In this document: positions 55,354 to 63,620 of the stretch, one piece after another | How the letters are laid out: each line of letters begins with the position of its first letter | Numbering within the stretch: position 1 is the stretch's first letter | Origin: Pseudogemmobacter hezensis | GTDB lineage: Bacteria > Pseudomonadota > Alphaproteobacteria > Rhodobacterales > Rhodobacteraceae | DNA length: 64,000 nt | Direction: 5' to 3' | NCBI RefSeq assembly: GCF_013155295.1 | Contig: NZ_JABJXT010000001.1 | Span: 248,001 to 312,000, forward strand | Program-made: the position numbers and the translations under genes | Notes under the pieces: model-generated | The model's input: only the letters and a program-made list of their open reading frames with translations | The model's database searches: none | Told to the model about the DNA's origin: nothing

Positions 55354-57275
55354 TCATCGGCACCGCAGGCCATATCGACCATGGCAAGACGGCGCTGGTC
55401 CGTGCCCTTACCGGGGTCGACGCAGACCGCCTGGCCGAGGAAAAGGCGCGGGGCATCACCATCGAGCTGGGCTTTGCCTATGCCGATCTGGGCCAGCCGG
55501 ATGCGCCAGACACCCCCTCAGGGCGGATCACCGGCTTTGTCGATGTGCCCGGGCATGAGCGTCTGATCCGCACCATGCTGGCGGGTGCGGGCGGCATAGA
55601 CTTTGCGCTTCTGGTGGTGGCGGCGGATGATGGGATTATGCCGCAGACGCTGGAACATCTTGAAATCCTGCATCTCTTAGGGATCAGCCGCGGCCTGGTC
55701 GCGCTGACCAAAAGCGACCTTAGCGGGCCAGAGGCACGCGCAGAGATCAGCGCCGGGATCCGCAACGCCCTTGCCCGCACCAGCCTGAAAGACGCCCCCA
55801 TCATCGCCGTTTCCGCCCAAAGCGGTGAGGGCATAGCCGATCTGCGCCGCCTTCTGGCCGAGGCCGAGGCCGCCACCCCTGCCCGCCAGGACAGCGGCCC
55901 GATGCGCTTATCGGTTGACCGCAGCATTACCATCGCGGGCGCGGGCACGGTGGTCACCGGCACGATGATTTCCGGGCGGGTGGCGATTGGCGATCAGGTG
56001 ATGATCAGCCCGCTGGGCCTGCCTGCCCGGGTGCGCGGCGTCCATGCGCAAAACCGCAAGGCCGATTTCGGCAGCGCGGGCCAGCGCTGTGCGCTGAACC
56101 TCAGCGGCGAGGGTGTCAGCAAAGATGCCATCCAGCGCGGCGATGTGATCCTTGCCCCCGGCCTGCATGCGCCGACCGCCCGCATCGACGTGGTGGTGGA
56201 TGTGCTGCCGTCAGAGCCCAGGGCCCTGACCACCTGGTTCCCGGTTCACCTTTACACCCATGCAGCCGAGGTCTCTGCCCGCCTGGTGCCGATTGCCGGG
56301 GATATCGCGCCCGGCACCCAGGGGCTGGCGCAGCTGGTGCTTGAACACCCGATTGCCGCCAGCATGGGCGAGCGTTTCATCCTGCGTGATACCTCGGCCT
56401 CGCGCTCGGTCGCGGGCGGATTTTTCGTCGATCTGCGCCCGCCCGCCCGCAAACGCGGCACGCCGGAACGGCTGGCTTTCCTGCAGGCCGCGCAAGAAAG
56501 CGACCCGGCCCGTGCGCTGGCGGCACTGATCGCGCTGGCCCCGGTCGATCTGCCGGTCTTTCTGCGCGACCGTGCGCTGGAGCCTGACAGTGGAACGGCG
56601 CTTTGCAGCGCGGTTGGGGCGCAAAAGCTGGGCCATCTGGCGCTGTCAGAGGCGCATCTGCAGGCGCTGCGCCAGGGCTTGCAAACCTTGCTGACGGATT
56701 TCCACGCCGGGAACCCCGATCTCGCAGGCCCTGGCCGCGAGAAGATCCGCCTGCAGCTGCAGCCGCGCCTGCCGAAAGAGGTCTTCACCCTCTTCCTGCG
56801 CCAGGAGGCCGAGGCAGGCCGCATCGTGCAAGAGGGATCCTTCCTGCGCCTGCCCTCACATGAGGTGAAACTCTCACCCGAAGATGAGGCGGTTTTCGCC
56901 CGCATCCTGCCCGCGCTGACGGGCGATCTGCGCTTTCGCCCACCGCGCGTGCGCGATTTCGCCACCGAATTCGACCTGGACGAGAAAGAGCTGCGCCGGG
57001 TGATGCGCCATTGCCAGCGCCTGCAGCGGGTGGATCAGATCGCCCATGACCACTTTTTCGCCCGCGCGGTGACACGCGAGATGGTGGCGATCATCCGCGA
57101 TGTCGCGGCAGCCAGCCAGGATGGCTGGTTCACCGCCCCCGCCTTCCGTGACCGGGTGCAAAACGGGCGCAAGGTGGCGATTGAGATCCTCGACTTCTTC
57201 GACCGCCTGGGCCTGACGCTGAGGCGCGGCGATCTGCGTAGGCTGAACCCGCATCGCCTGGATCTCTTTGACTGA
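55350..57275 (+). CDS. selB: Selenocysteine-specific elongation factor SelB
   Basis: 641 residues with a GTG start at 55350. The EF-Tu-like GTPase domain has [32 protein letters not shown] and TKSDLS. After domains II and III, the C-terminal 250 residues form winged-helix domains that bind the SECIS hairpin (for example [14 protein letters not shown]). It delivers Sec-tRNA to the ribosome at the fdnG UGA. The end of the gene, CTCTTTGACTG, is duplicated 18 bp downstream (57264-57274 and 57282-57292), just past the stop. Confidence 0.96.
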   Translation: MIIGTAGHIDHGKTALVRALTGVDADRLAEEKARGITIELGFAYADLGQPDAPDTPSGRITGFVDVPGHERLIRTMLAGAGGIDFALLVVAADDGIMPQTLEHLEILHLLGISRGLVALTKSDLSGPEARAEISAGIRNALARTSLKDAPIIAVSAQSGEGIADLRRLLAEAEAATPARQDSGPMRLSVDRSITIAGAGTVVTGTMISGRVAIGDQVMISPLGLPARVRGVHAQNRKADFGSAGQRCALNLSGEGVSKDAIQRGDVILAPGLHAPTARIDVVVDVLPSEPRALTTWFPVHLYTHAAEVSARLVPIAGDIAPGTQGLAQLVLEHPIAASMGERFILRDTSASRSVAGGFFVDLRPPARKRGTPERLAFLQAAQESDPARALAALIALAPVDLPVFLRDRALEPDSGTALCSAVGAQKLGHLALSEAHLQALRQGLQTLLTDFHAGNPDLAGPGREKIRLQLQPRLPKEVFTLFLRQEAEAGRIVQEGSFLRLPSHEVKLSPEDEAVFARILPALTGDLRFRPPRVRDFATEFDLDEKELRRVMRHCQRLQRVDQIAHDHFFARAVTREMVAIIRDVAAASQDGWFTAPAFRDRVQNGRKVAIEILDFFDRLGLTLRRGDLRRLNPHRLDLFD

Positions 57276-57301
57276 AGTGACCTCTTTGACTGCGGCCGCG
57301 C

Positions 57302-57982
57302 TCAGCGCTTCGGCTTTGACTTCCAGGTATCCAGCCAGGCCGAAAAGCGCCCCCAGACCCCACGCGCCCCGGCGCGGGCCTCATCCATGCTGGCATCGAC
57401 GCGGTTGATCGCCTGCTCGGCCCGGACCATCGCGGGATCGATCATCCGCTCGCGGAACTGCACCCACATCCGCCACAGCATGAAGATCACAAAGACCAGC
57501 GTCGCCAGGATGATGATATTGACCCAGGGGATGATCGTCACATCCGGCCCCTCGACCCGCGTGGCGCTGATCGCATTCGGATAGATCGAGAACAGCGCAT
57601 TGCGCCAGCCGTAATGGGTCAGATTGACCCAGACCGGATCATTGGCGGTCGAGACCAGATCCGAGGCCTGGGTGATCAGCCGGCCGCTGTCGATCTTGAA
57701 ATAGGGCGGCCAGCCCCAGCCGGTATCCTCATTGCGGAACTCGATCGGGCGGCCATCGGGATAGACGGCATAGATGAACGAGACATCGCGGATGTTCGAA
57801 TTCGTCATCCCCACATCGGCCCGCGACCAGAAGATCGAGTTCTCACCGATCTCGACCATCTTGTTCTCGACCTTGACGATGCGGACGATATCATGATGCG
57901 GCAGGTTGTAATGCAGGAAGGCGGCAACAAAGGCCGCCAGCAGCGTCCAGAGCGTCCATTTCACATATTTCATATAGCGCAT
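57302..57982 (-). CDS. DUF1523 family membrane protein
   Basis: The 226-residue protein has an N-terminal membrane helix (WTLWTLLAAFVAAFLHYNLP), a periplasmic domain of about 130 residues with HHDIVRIV, SIFWSRADVG and NEDTGWGWPPYFK, and a second helix (WVNIIILATLVFVIFMLW) followed by a basic cytoplasmic tail. This is the DUF1523 pattern, a family of unknown function common in Rhodobacterales. It is the last gene of the eight-gene minus-strand group. Confidence 0.8.
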   Translation of the reverse strand: MRYMKYVKWTLWTLLAAFVAAFLHYNLPHHDIVRIVKVENKMVEIGENSIFWSRADVGMTNSNIRDVSFIYAVYPDGRPIEFRNEDTGWGWPPYFKIDSGRLITQASDLVSTANDPVWVNLTHYGWRNALFSIYPNAISATRVEGPDVTIIPWVNIIILATLVFVIFMLWRMWVQFRERMIDPAMVRAEQAINRVDASMDEARAGARGVWGRFSAWLDTWKSKPKR

Positions 57983-57986
57983 CGCC

Positions 57987-58256
57987 TTACGACCAGTTCA
58001 CAATGAAGAAAATCGCCGACATGGCGACCATGGGAATGATATAGATAAGCCATAAAAGCCGCCGTTTCAGCCCCTTTTCCCAGGCAAGCATGCCGCGCTC
58101 GACAAAGGCATCGCGGTCGCCCCCCAGCTCTTTGGCGGCCCAGTGCTTTTCCAGACGCTCACGTCTGAGCGAGCGGACATAGACCGAGGTCAGGAAATAG
58201 GCGATGGTCAGGCCGATCAGCATGAAAAACGCAAGGCGGATCCAGCCGATGATCAT
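57987..58256 (-). CDS. Small hypothetical membrane protein
   Basis: 89 residues: an N-terminal helix (IRLAFFMLIGLTIAYFLTSVYV), a charged middle (RSLRRERLEKHWAAKELGGD) and a C-terminal helix (LLWLIYIIPMVAMSAIFFIV). I do not recognise the family. It ends 4 bp before the DUF1523 start, so the two are very likely co-transcribed and may interact. Confidence 0.7.
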   Translation of the reverse strand: MIIGWIRLAFFMLIGLTIAYFLTSVYVRSLRRERLEKHWAAKELGGDRDAFVERGMLAWEKGLKRRLLWLIYIIPMVAMSAIFFIVNWS

Positions 58257-58405
58257 GGCCGCAGCACCCTGGCACCTTTGGCGCTGCCGATTGCGCGTCG
58301 CCTGCCAAAATCAGCTGACGTGCGTTTTTGCCTCATCCTGCCCATCCATGCTCCTTCACCCAAATTCTGCACCCAGATCCCGCACCCACAAGCCGCAACT
58401 CAGTT

Positions 58406-59806
58406 TCACGGCCCCGACTGCCCCCATGGCCCGACTATAGCACGCTTTTCAGCGCCAGCCGCACTGTTGCCGTTCCGGGGGGCGTTCCGGGAAGCGTTCC
58501 GGGGGCTGTTGCTGTCCGGGCTGCTCAGCTGATCCATCTTCGGCTCTGGCCCGAAAAGCGCTTCACGCGCCCCGGCTTTATCGACCTTATACTCACGCTC
58601 CAGGAAATCCGCGACATAGCCGCGCCGCGCCGGGCTCCAGCTGCGGTATTCCTCATAAAAGCGCTCTTTATGGGTGATGAAAAGCTGGCGCACATCTTTC
58701 AGCGCCAGCTCTGACAGCAGCATATTCACCAGGTCGCGGTCATGGCCGGGGCGCGCGCGCAGGGTGTAGAAATAGGCCGGATGCTCGCTGCTGATGCGCG
58801 GCCAGGGGGCGGTGTCCTCGGCCCAGGCCAGCATATCGGCAAGGCCCTGAAACTCGGCCGGCAGCGCATCGCCCAGCTTATAGGCGACCTTGCGCAGATC
58901 GGTGCGCTTTGCGCTGGTGACATCGACGCCCAGCTGATCGGCGACATCGACCAGGATGAAATCCATCTTCTGGCGCAGGATCGCACCCGCGCCGGGGCCA
59001 CGGGAATTGACCACCGGCTCGACCAGCTGATTGCGGTCCAGCCAGTCGGCAATATGGTTGCGATGGCTGAAATCCATCACCTGGGCAATCGGCAAAGCGC
59101 CAAATTCCGACATCGGCCGCCGGGTGATTGCGGCGGGAAATTTCTGCCCGTGAAAGACATAGACGCCGCCAAACAGGCTGGTCCAGAAATCCGACTGCTC
59201 TATGCGCATGGCCGGCAAATGGATCGGCACCCGCGTCACATCCCCGGTTTTGGCAGCCAGGGCGATCATCTCTTCAATCAGCGCCTCATCGCGCCAGCCA
59301 TCGGGTTCCGCGCGAAAGCGGGTGATCAGCCCGGCCAGCCGTTCGGCATCCGCGACATGGCCGCCGATCGTATCGGCCTCAACGGTAAAGCGGCGCAGGC
59401 GAAACAACTCTTCGGGCCGCGCAATCGAGAAAACAGAGCCCTGCAGCTCGCCCGCCACCACATCGCGGGCGGTCAGCGCGAAAAGCTGCGCCTCATTGGC
59501 CTCGATGAAATCAACCAGGATCGAGCGCGAAGTCGAAAAGCGGATGTTCAGCAAAGGCGCCGATTTCTGCGCCGTGGTCAGCAGAATGAACTGCCGGTTC
59601 GCCCCATTGGGGTTGAGATAGTAAAGATCGCCGAACTCATCGCCGATCTCGGGCGAAAAGCCCGAAATATCAATGTGAAAATCGCTCAGCGCCGTTTCAC
59701 GCCCGGTCAGCGCCTTCAGCGCGCGGTTGTAGCGGGCCACCAGCTGCGGCGATGAGACCTCGATCAGATTGCCGAACATCAGGCCTTTTTCGATCAGCTG
59801 TCTCAT
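58406..59806 (-). CDS. Hypothetical protein in the AAA-ATPase group
   Basis: The 466-residue protein is predicted to be soluble. It may belong to one of the numbered DUF families of Rhodobacterales (DUF6638 is my guess, not confirmed). Distinct segments are MFGNLIEVSSPQLVARYNRAL at the start (shown in part: LIEVSSPQLVARYNR), GDEFGDLYYLNPNGANRQFI, and DFILVDVADQLGVD. The last 40 residues are low-complexity with N(S/A)PR repeats from a 12-bp tandem at 58472-58507. It overlaps the upstream membrane-protein gene by 4 bp. Confidence 0.75.
   Translation of the reverse strand: MRQLIEKGLMFGNLIEVSSPQLVARYNRALKALTGRETALSDFHIDISGFSPEIGDEFGDLYYLNPNGANRQFILLTTAQKSAPLLNIRFSTSRSILVDFIEANEAQLFALTARDVVAGELQGSVFSIARPEELFRLRRFTVEADTIGGHVADAERLAGLITRFRAEPDGWRDEALIEEMIALAAKTGDVTRVPIHLPAMRIEQSDFWTSLFGGVYVFHGQKFPAAITRRPMSEFGALPIAQVMDFSHRNHIADWLDRNQLVEPVVNSRGPGAGAILRQKMDFILVDVADQLGVDVTSAKRTDLRKVAYKLGDALPAEFQGLADMLAWAEDTAPWPRISSEHPAYFYTLRARPGHDRDLVNMLLSELALKDVRQLFITHKERFYEEYRSWSPARRGYVADFLEREYKVDKAGAREALFGPEPKMDQLSSPDSNSPRNASRNAPRNGNSAAGAEKRAIVGPWGQSGP
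58472..58507 (-). repeat. 12-bp in-frame tandem repeat, three copies
   Basis: GTTCCGGGGGGC, GTTCCGGGAAGC and GTTCCGGGGGCT are adjacent at 58472, 58484 and 58496. They encode N(S/A)PR-type repeats in the C-terminal tail of the 466-residue protein. Confidence 0.85.
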
Positions 59807-60186
59807 ATCCGCGCCCCCCCATCCGCGCCTTTCCGCCTGTCAGCCAGCATGCCCAGAAACACCCCTGCAAGCCAGAGGGCCGCCGCCAGCAGCCCGAAGA
59901 AAAACACCCGCAGCGGCAGGGTCAGCACCGTATAGGTGCCAACCGCGATCTTCGAGGGCACGATCACCAGCGCCTCGCCCGGGCGCGCAACCCGCGCCCC
60001 CATCACCTGTGAGGCCCCCTGGCGTGCCAGATGCTCAACCAGCTCGCCCGCCAGCCAAAAGGCCAGCAATGCCCCTGCCCCGCAGATCACCACGGTCATA
60101 ATCGTTGAAGCCGCCCGCCGCCCAAGCAGCCAGCCCGCGCCAAAACCCATCAGGGCCAGCGCAAGCCCCGCCAGCGCCAGGATCAC
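59803..60186 (-). CDS. Small hypothetical membrane protein
   Basis: 127 residues: two close N-terminal helices (LALAGLALALMGFGAGWLLG and TIMTVVICGAGALLAFWLAG), a polar middle of about 35 residues, and a third helix (VFFFGLLAAALWLAGVFLGML). The family is unknown. It overlaps the genes on both sides by 4 bp, which ties it translationally to the AAA ATPase and the 466-residue protein. Confidence 0.72.
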   Translation of the reverse strand: MILALAGLALALMGFGAGWLLGRRAASTIMTVVICGAGALLAFWLAGELVEHLARQGASQVMGARVARPGEALVIVPSKIAVGTYTVLTLPLRVFFFGLLAAALWLAGVFLGMLADRRKGADGGARI

Positions 60187-62111
60187 CCTTTGCCCTCAAG
60201 ATAGCGGCGTTTTGCCTCTTCCTGGCGGGTAAAGTCACGCACCATATTCTGCACCGCCACCTCATCCGAGTTGTCGGCATAGCGGAATTCGCTGTCCGCG
60301 TAACGGTTTACCTCCTGGATCACCATATCGGTGGTGATGGGCGTCATCAGGCTGCGGATCATGCCGAGCTTCTCGTCATAGGGTTTGAAAAGGAAGAGAT
60401 CGGGCTCTTCCATCCATTCATCGGGCAGCTCGAAATCCATCGCCCGAACCTTGACGGCATCGGTGATATTCTTGATGGCGCGGCCGGTGAAACGCTCATC
60501 GGCCTGCTGGATTGCCTTCAGATAGGTGCCGATCTTGGCAATGGTATCCAGCTGGCCAACGCGGCCCTCAACCTCTTGCCAGACCTTCACCAGACCCGCC
60601 TCATGCGGGCGGGAATGGCCCTCAAAGCTGGCCTGGACGGCCTTTTTGATCTCCTGGGCTGCGAAAAGATCATGCTGGCCCAGCGGGATCGAGTGGTTCT
60701 TGCCCAGAAGCAGAGAGAGGATGTCGATGTAATCCTCCTGCGTCTGGGGCCCGTCAACCAGGAACCTGGCCCCCGCCCGCTGGCGCAGCGCATCATCGAC
60801 ATTCTCAGGATAGTTCGAGAACATGCCAAAGGTGCAATTGCCGCGCACCACCGTGCCCGAGCCCGCGAAAGCGCCCATAAAGACCGCCGTCACCTCTTGC
60901 TGACCGGCGCTTGACTGGCGATCGCCGCGCTTGCCCGCGACCTGGTCGATGTCATCAATCGTGCCGAAACCGATCACGGTGGGGTCGATCACCGCGTCGA
61001 TAAAGGCCTTGGCGTTCTGGCCGGATTTGCCCTGATAGCTGTCGATCTGGTCAATCGAGAAATTCTGATAGCGGAAGGGATAGCCCGCGATCTGGCAGTA
61101 ATCATTCAAAAGCCCGGCCATCATCTGAATCAGCGTGGTCTTGCCGGTGCCGGGTTTGCCATCGCCCATGAAGGTAAAGATAAAGCCACCAAGCTCGGCA
61201 AAGGGGTTCAGACGGCGCTCAAAATCATAGGCCATCAGCATCTTGGAAAGGCGCAGGCTCTGATATTTGGCGATATGGTTGCCGACCACCTCATGAGGCT
61301 TTTTGAAAGCCATGGTGATCTGGCCACCTTTCGCAGCCCGCGCCGGGCGGAAGCCGGCAAGCGTCAGCCCATCCGCCTCGACCTTCCACGAGCCGCCCGT
61401 GAAGGCCGCCACCCCCGGTGCCCCCTCGGCGCGCAGCGCAACTTTCTGCATCAGCGCCTCGGCAAAGGCCGAAATCACTGCCACCAGGCGGCTGTCATCA
61501 CTGGCGAGAAGGGCAATATCCTGATCCAGCTCCCACAAAGCGCCCTGCAGTGCCAGCGGCGCATTGTCGGTCAGAACCTCTTCAACTTCGCCGATTTCGA
61601 CCGTTTGACTGCCCAGATGCGGCGCGATCAAAAAGGCGGTGGCATTGGCAAAAGAAAACAGCGTGACCAAAGCCTCGGCCTGCAAAAGCTGGCCGAACTC
61701 CGCCCGCCTCACCTCGGGCAGACGCCCTTCCAGATTGGCGCGTTTCAGCTCTGCCAGCCCGGCCTGGGCGGCAAAGGTCTCAGCCATCGCCAAAGAGATC
61801 GCCAGCGCGCGGCGCAAAACATTCAAAGCCGCCGATTGCTCGGGCGACAGCAACCCATCCGAAAGCGCCTCAACCCGCTCGACCAGACGCACCCCGCCTG
61901 GCCGCACCGTCGGCCGCGCGGCCATACCAGGAACGGTCGAACGAAAGCGCGGCCGCACTGCAATTCCCGGAGAGCGCTCTGCCGCAGCCGTCACTTCCTG
62001 CGGTTTTGCCAGCCGGGGCGCATGATCAAATCCCGCAACCAGGTCGAGGGCCGCCCCATATTGCGAGCGGATCAGATCCTCTTTCAGTTCCATCGTATCA
62101 CGCGCAACCAT
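60183..62111 (-). CDS. AAA-type ATPase of unknown function
   Basis: 642 residues from ATG 62111, with GGAAGGTGAAGAG directly upstream. The N-terminal 300 residues are mostly helical without a known domain. The AAA core has Walker A FMGDGKPGTGKTT (K324) and a Walker B-like GFGTIDDIDQV. CTFGMFSNYPENVDDALRQR fits sensor-1 and an arginine finger. The C-terminal part is helical (FTGRAIKNITDAVKVRAMDF). Such ATPases remodel or load partner proteins. It is the only evident enzyme of the group and probably powers it. I do not recognise a named subfamily. Confidence 0.82.
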   Translation of the reverse strand: MVARDTMELKEDLIRSQYGAALDLVAGFDHAPRLAKPQEVTAAAERSPGIAVRPRFRSTVPGMAARPTVRPGGVRLVERVEALSDGLLSPEQSAALNVLRRALAISLAMAETFAAQAGLAELKRANLEGRLPEVRRAEFGQLLQAEALVTLFSFANATAFLIAPHLGSQTVEIGEVEEVLTDNAPLALQGALWELDQDIALLASDDSRLVAVISAFAEALMQKVALRAEGAPGVAAFTGGSWKVEADGLTLAGFRPARAAKGGQITMAFKKPHEVVGNHIAKYQSLRLSKMLMAYDFERRLNPFAELGGFIFTFMGDGKPGTGKTTLIQMMAGLLNDYCQIAGYPFRYQNFSIDQIDSYQGKSGQNAKAFIDAVIDPTVIGFGTIDDIDQVAGKRGDRQSSAGQQEVTAVFMGAFAGSGTVVRGNCTFGMFSNYPENVDDALRQRAGARFLVDGPQTQEDYIDILSLLLGKNHSIPLGQHDLFAAQEIKKAVQASFEGHSRPHEAGLVKVWQEVEGRVGQLDTIAKIGTYLKAIQQADERFTGRAIKNITDAVKVRAMDFELPDEWMEEPDLFLFKPYDEKLGMIRSLMTPITTDMVIQEVNRYADSEFRYADNSDEVAVQNMVRDFTRQEEAKRRYLEGKG

Positions 62112-62161
62112 CTCTTCACCTTCCTGCCGGAACGCCCGGCTGTAACCGTTGATGCCTCCGG

Positions 62162-62257
62162 CGGGGATATTTAAGGACAGATGAAAAATGGCATTCATCT
62201 GTCTCTAAATATCCCGGGGGAGTCCGCGCTGTAAGCGCGGGCGGGGGCAGAGCCCCC
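62162..62257. repeat. Palindromic interspersed element (REP-like) before the AAA ATPase gene
   Basis: Two inverted 23-bp arms (62163-62185 and 62194-62216) contain the GGATATTTA and GACAGATGAA blocks. They are followed by the hairpins CCGCGCT/AGCGCGG (62224-62240) and GGGGGC/GCCCCC (62243-62257). The combination of GGGGGC-AGA-GCCCCC, a GC hairpin and CCCGGGATATTTA resembles a repeat scattered in intergenic regions of many Rhodobacteraceae. It fills most of the 146-bp gap in the group. Confidence 0.7.
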
Positions 62258-63382
62258 TTAACCCGGGATCAGCCTGTTCCCGCTGCCGACGACAAATTTT
62301 CGAATGCCGCGAAGCCCGGGCGGGTCCTGCTCGGTCAGCACCTGATAGGGACGCTCGGGCAAAACGATCATCCGTTCAAGGGTTGTCGCGCCACTGTCGG
62401 CGCCCATCAGCGGCGCAAGTCGCCAGATCTGGCCAGGGCGCGATGAGAACCAGCCGTCTTTGACCGGCTCTTCGCGGTCGGAAATCAGATCTTCCAGCGT
62501 CCAGACCAGCGCCCAATCATCACCTTCGGGTGCACGGGCATCGGCCAGAACATGTGAGATCGGGCCGGATTGCAGGGTGAACCCCGAGGAATACATCGGC
62601 CCCAGCGTGATGCGGCGCAGGCGTTTGGGATAGGCGTCCTCAAAATCCTTGTCGAAACCGGTGGCCATGGTCACCAGTTTCAGCCCGCCCATGCTTTGCG
62701 CCAGCAGCTTTTGCTGGATCCCCGGCCAGCGCCAGGCGTCCTCGGGCAGCGGGCGGCGACCGGCGTCCTCAACCTCGAGCAGATAGACCACCGGCAGGTT
62801 CAGGCTGCTGTCCCAGACCGCCCAATGGATCAGATAGCGTCGCCGCGCCTTTGTCCCCGACAGCCATTGCGCATCTGGATCGTTGCGGGCGTGAAAGAGG
62901 CCGCCCGCCCGCAGCGCCTCATAGTAAAGGCGTTGGCTCAGCGCGAATTGCAGCTGCAGCGGGACTTTGCGCTCGCCGACGATGGTGCGCACCATACGGT
63001 CGCGCAGCTCTGCCTCGGTCGCCATGCCTGCAAGATGGCGCTCGGCCTGCTGGGCATCCACCGCCATCATCATCAGCTCCTGCGCCACCGGGAAGCCGCT
63101 TTCATGGCGGTCGATGGTCAGGCGTGGCGCGCCCTCGGCAAGACCCGTCATCAGATATTTATGGCTAAGCGCCCGGAACGTGCCCAAAAGCCCGTTCAGG
63201 TAATGGCCAAGCACCCGCGTCTCGACCCGCGAAAAGCGGGATTCACGTTCCAGTTCGGCGGCGATACGGCTGAAACAGCTGCCGATACGGCCGAATTTCG
63301 CAAAATACCGCCGCGCCACCGCCTGATCGTAAAGTTCGAGATGGTCACTGCTCAGCGCCTCTTTGACGCTTTTCTCAGTCAT
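62258..63382 (-). CDS. Hypothetical protein in the AAA-ATPase group
   Basis: The 374-residue protein is predicted to be soluble. I do not recognise it. The N-terminal half is helical (ALSSDHLELYDQAVARRYFAK, here cut to DHLELYDQAVARRYF); the C-terminal half is richer in strands, with YLIHWAVWDSSLNLPVVYLLEV and GPMYSSGFTLQSGPI. It overlaps the upstream 79-residue membrane-protein gene by 4 bp. Confidence 0.75.
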   Translation of the reverse strand: MTEKSVKEALSSDHLELYDQAVARRYFAKFGRIGSCFSRIAAELERESRFSRVETRVLGHYLNGLLGTFRALSHKYLMTGLAEGAPRLTIDRHESGFPVAQELMMMAVDAQQAERHLAGMATEAELRDRMVRTIVGERKVPLQLQFALSQRLYYEALRAGGLFHARNDPDAQWLSGTKARRRYLIHWAVWDSSLNLPVVYLLEVEDAGRRPLPEDAWRWPGIQQKLLAQSMGGLKLVTMATGFDKDFEDAYPKRLRRITLGPMYSSGFTLQSGPISHVLADARAPEGDDWALVWTLEDLISDREEPVKDGWFSSRPGQIWRLAPLMGADSGATTLERMIVLPERPYQVLTEQDPPGLRGIRKFVVGSGNRLIPG

Positions 63383-63618
63383 TGCGGGCGACCATTCTCA
63401 TCTTCATCTGCAAGATCACCGCCCAGCAGGATCGCAATCACCGCCGCCAGCGCCAGCAGGCTGCCAAGGCTGAACACGACGATCCCCGCCTCGCCCGCAT
63501 ACCATTCGGCGCGGGTCATATCATAGTGATCCAGCACCGCGCCCAGCCCGATCAGAACGATGCCAAGCGCCACCAGAAACAGGCCGGGCGAGAAGGCCCG
63601 GCTAAGAAGCCGGGTCAT
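63379..63618 (-). CDS. Small hypothetical membrane protein
   Basis: 79 residues with two helices (LFLVALGIVLIGLGAVL and AGIVVFSLGSLLALAAVIAIL) and an acidic tail (GGDLADEDENG). It starts 2 bp after the stop of the upstream gene and overlaps the next by 4 bp, so it is embedded in the group. Confidence 0.72.
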   Translation of the reverse strand: MTRLLSRAFSPGLFLVALGIVLIGLGAVLDHYDMTRAEWYAGEAGIVVFSLGSLLALAAVIAILLGGDLADEDENGRPQ

Positions 63619-63620
63619 GA

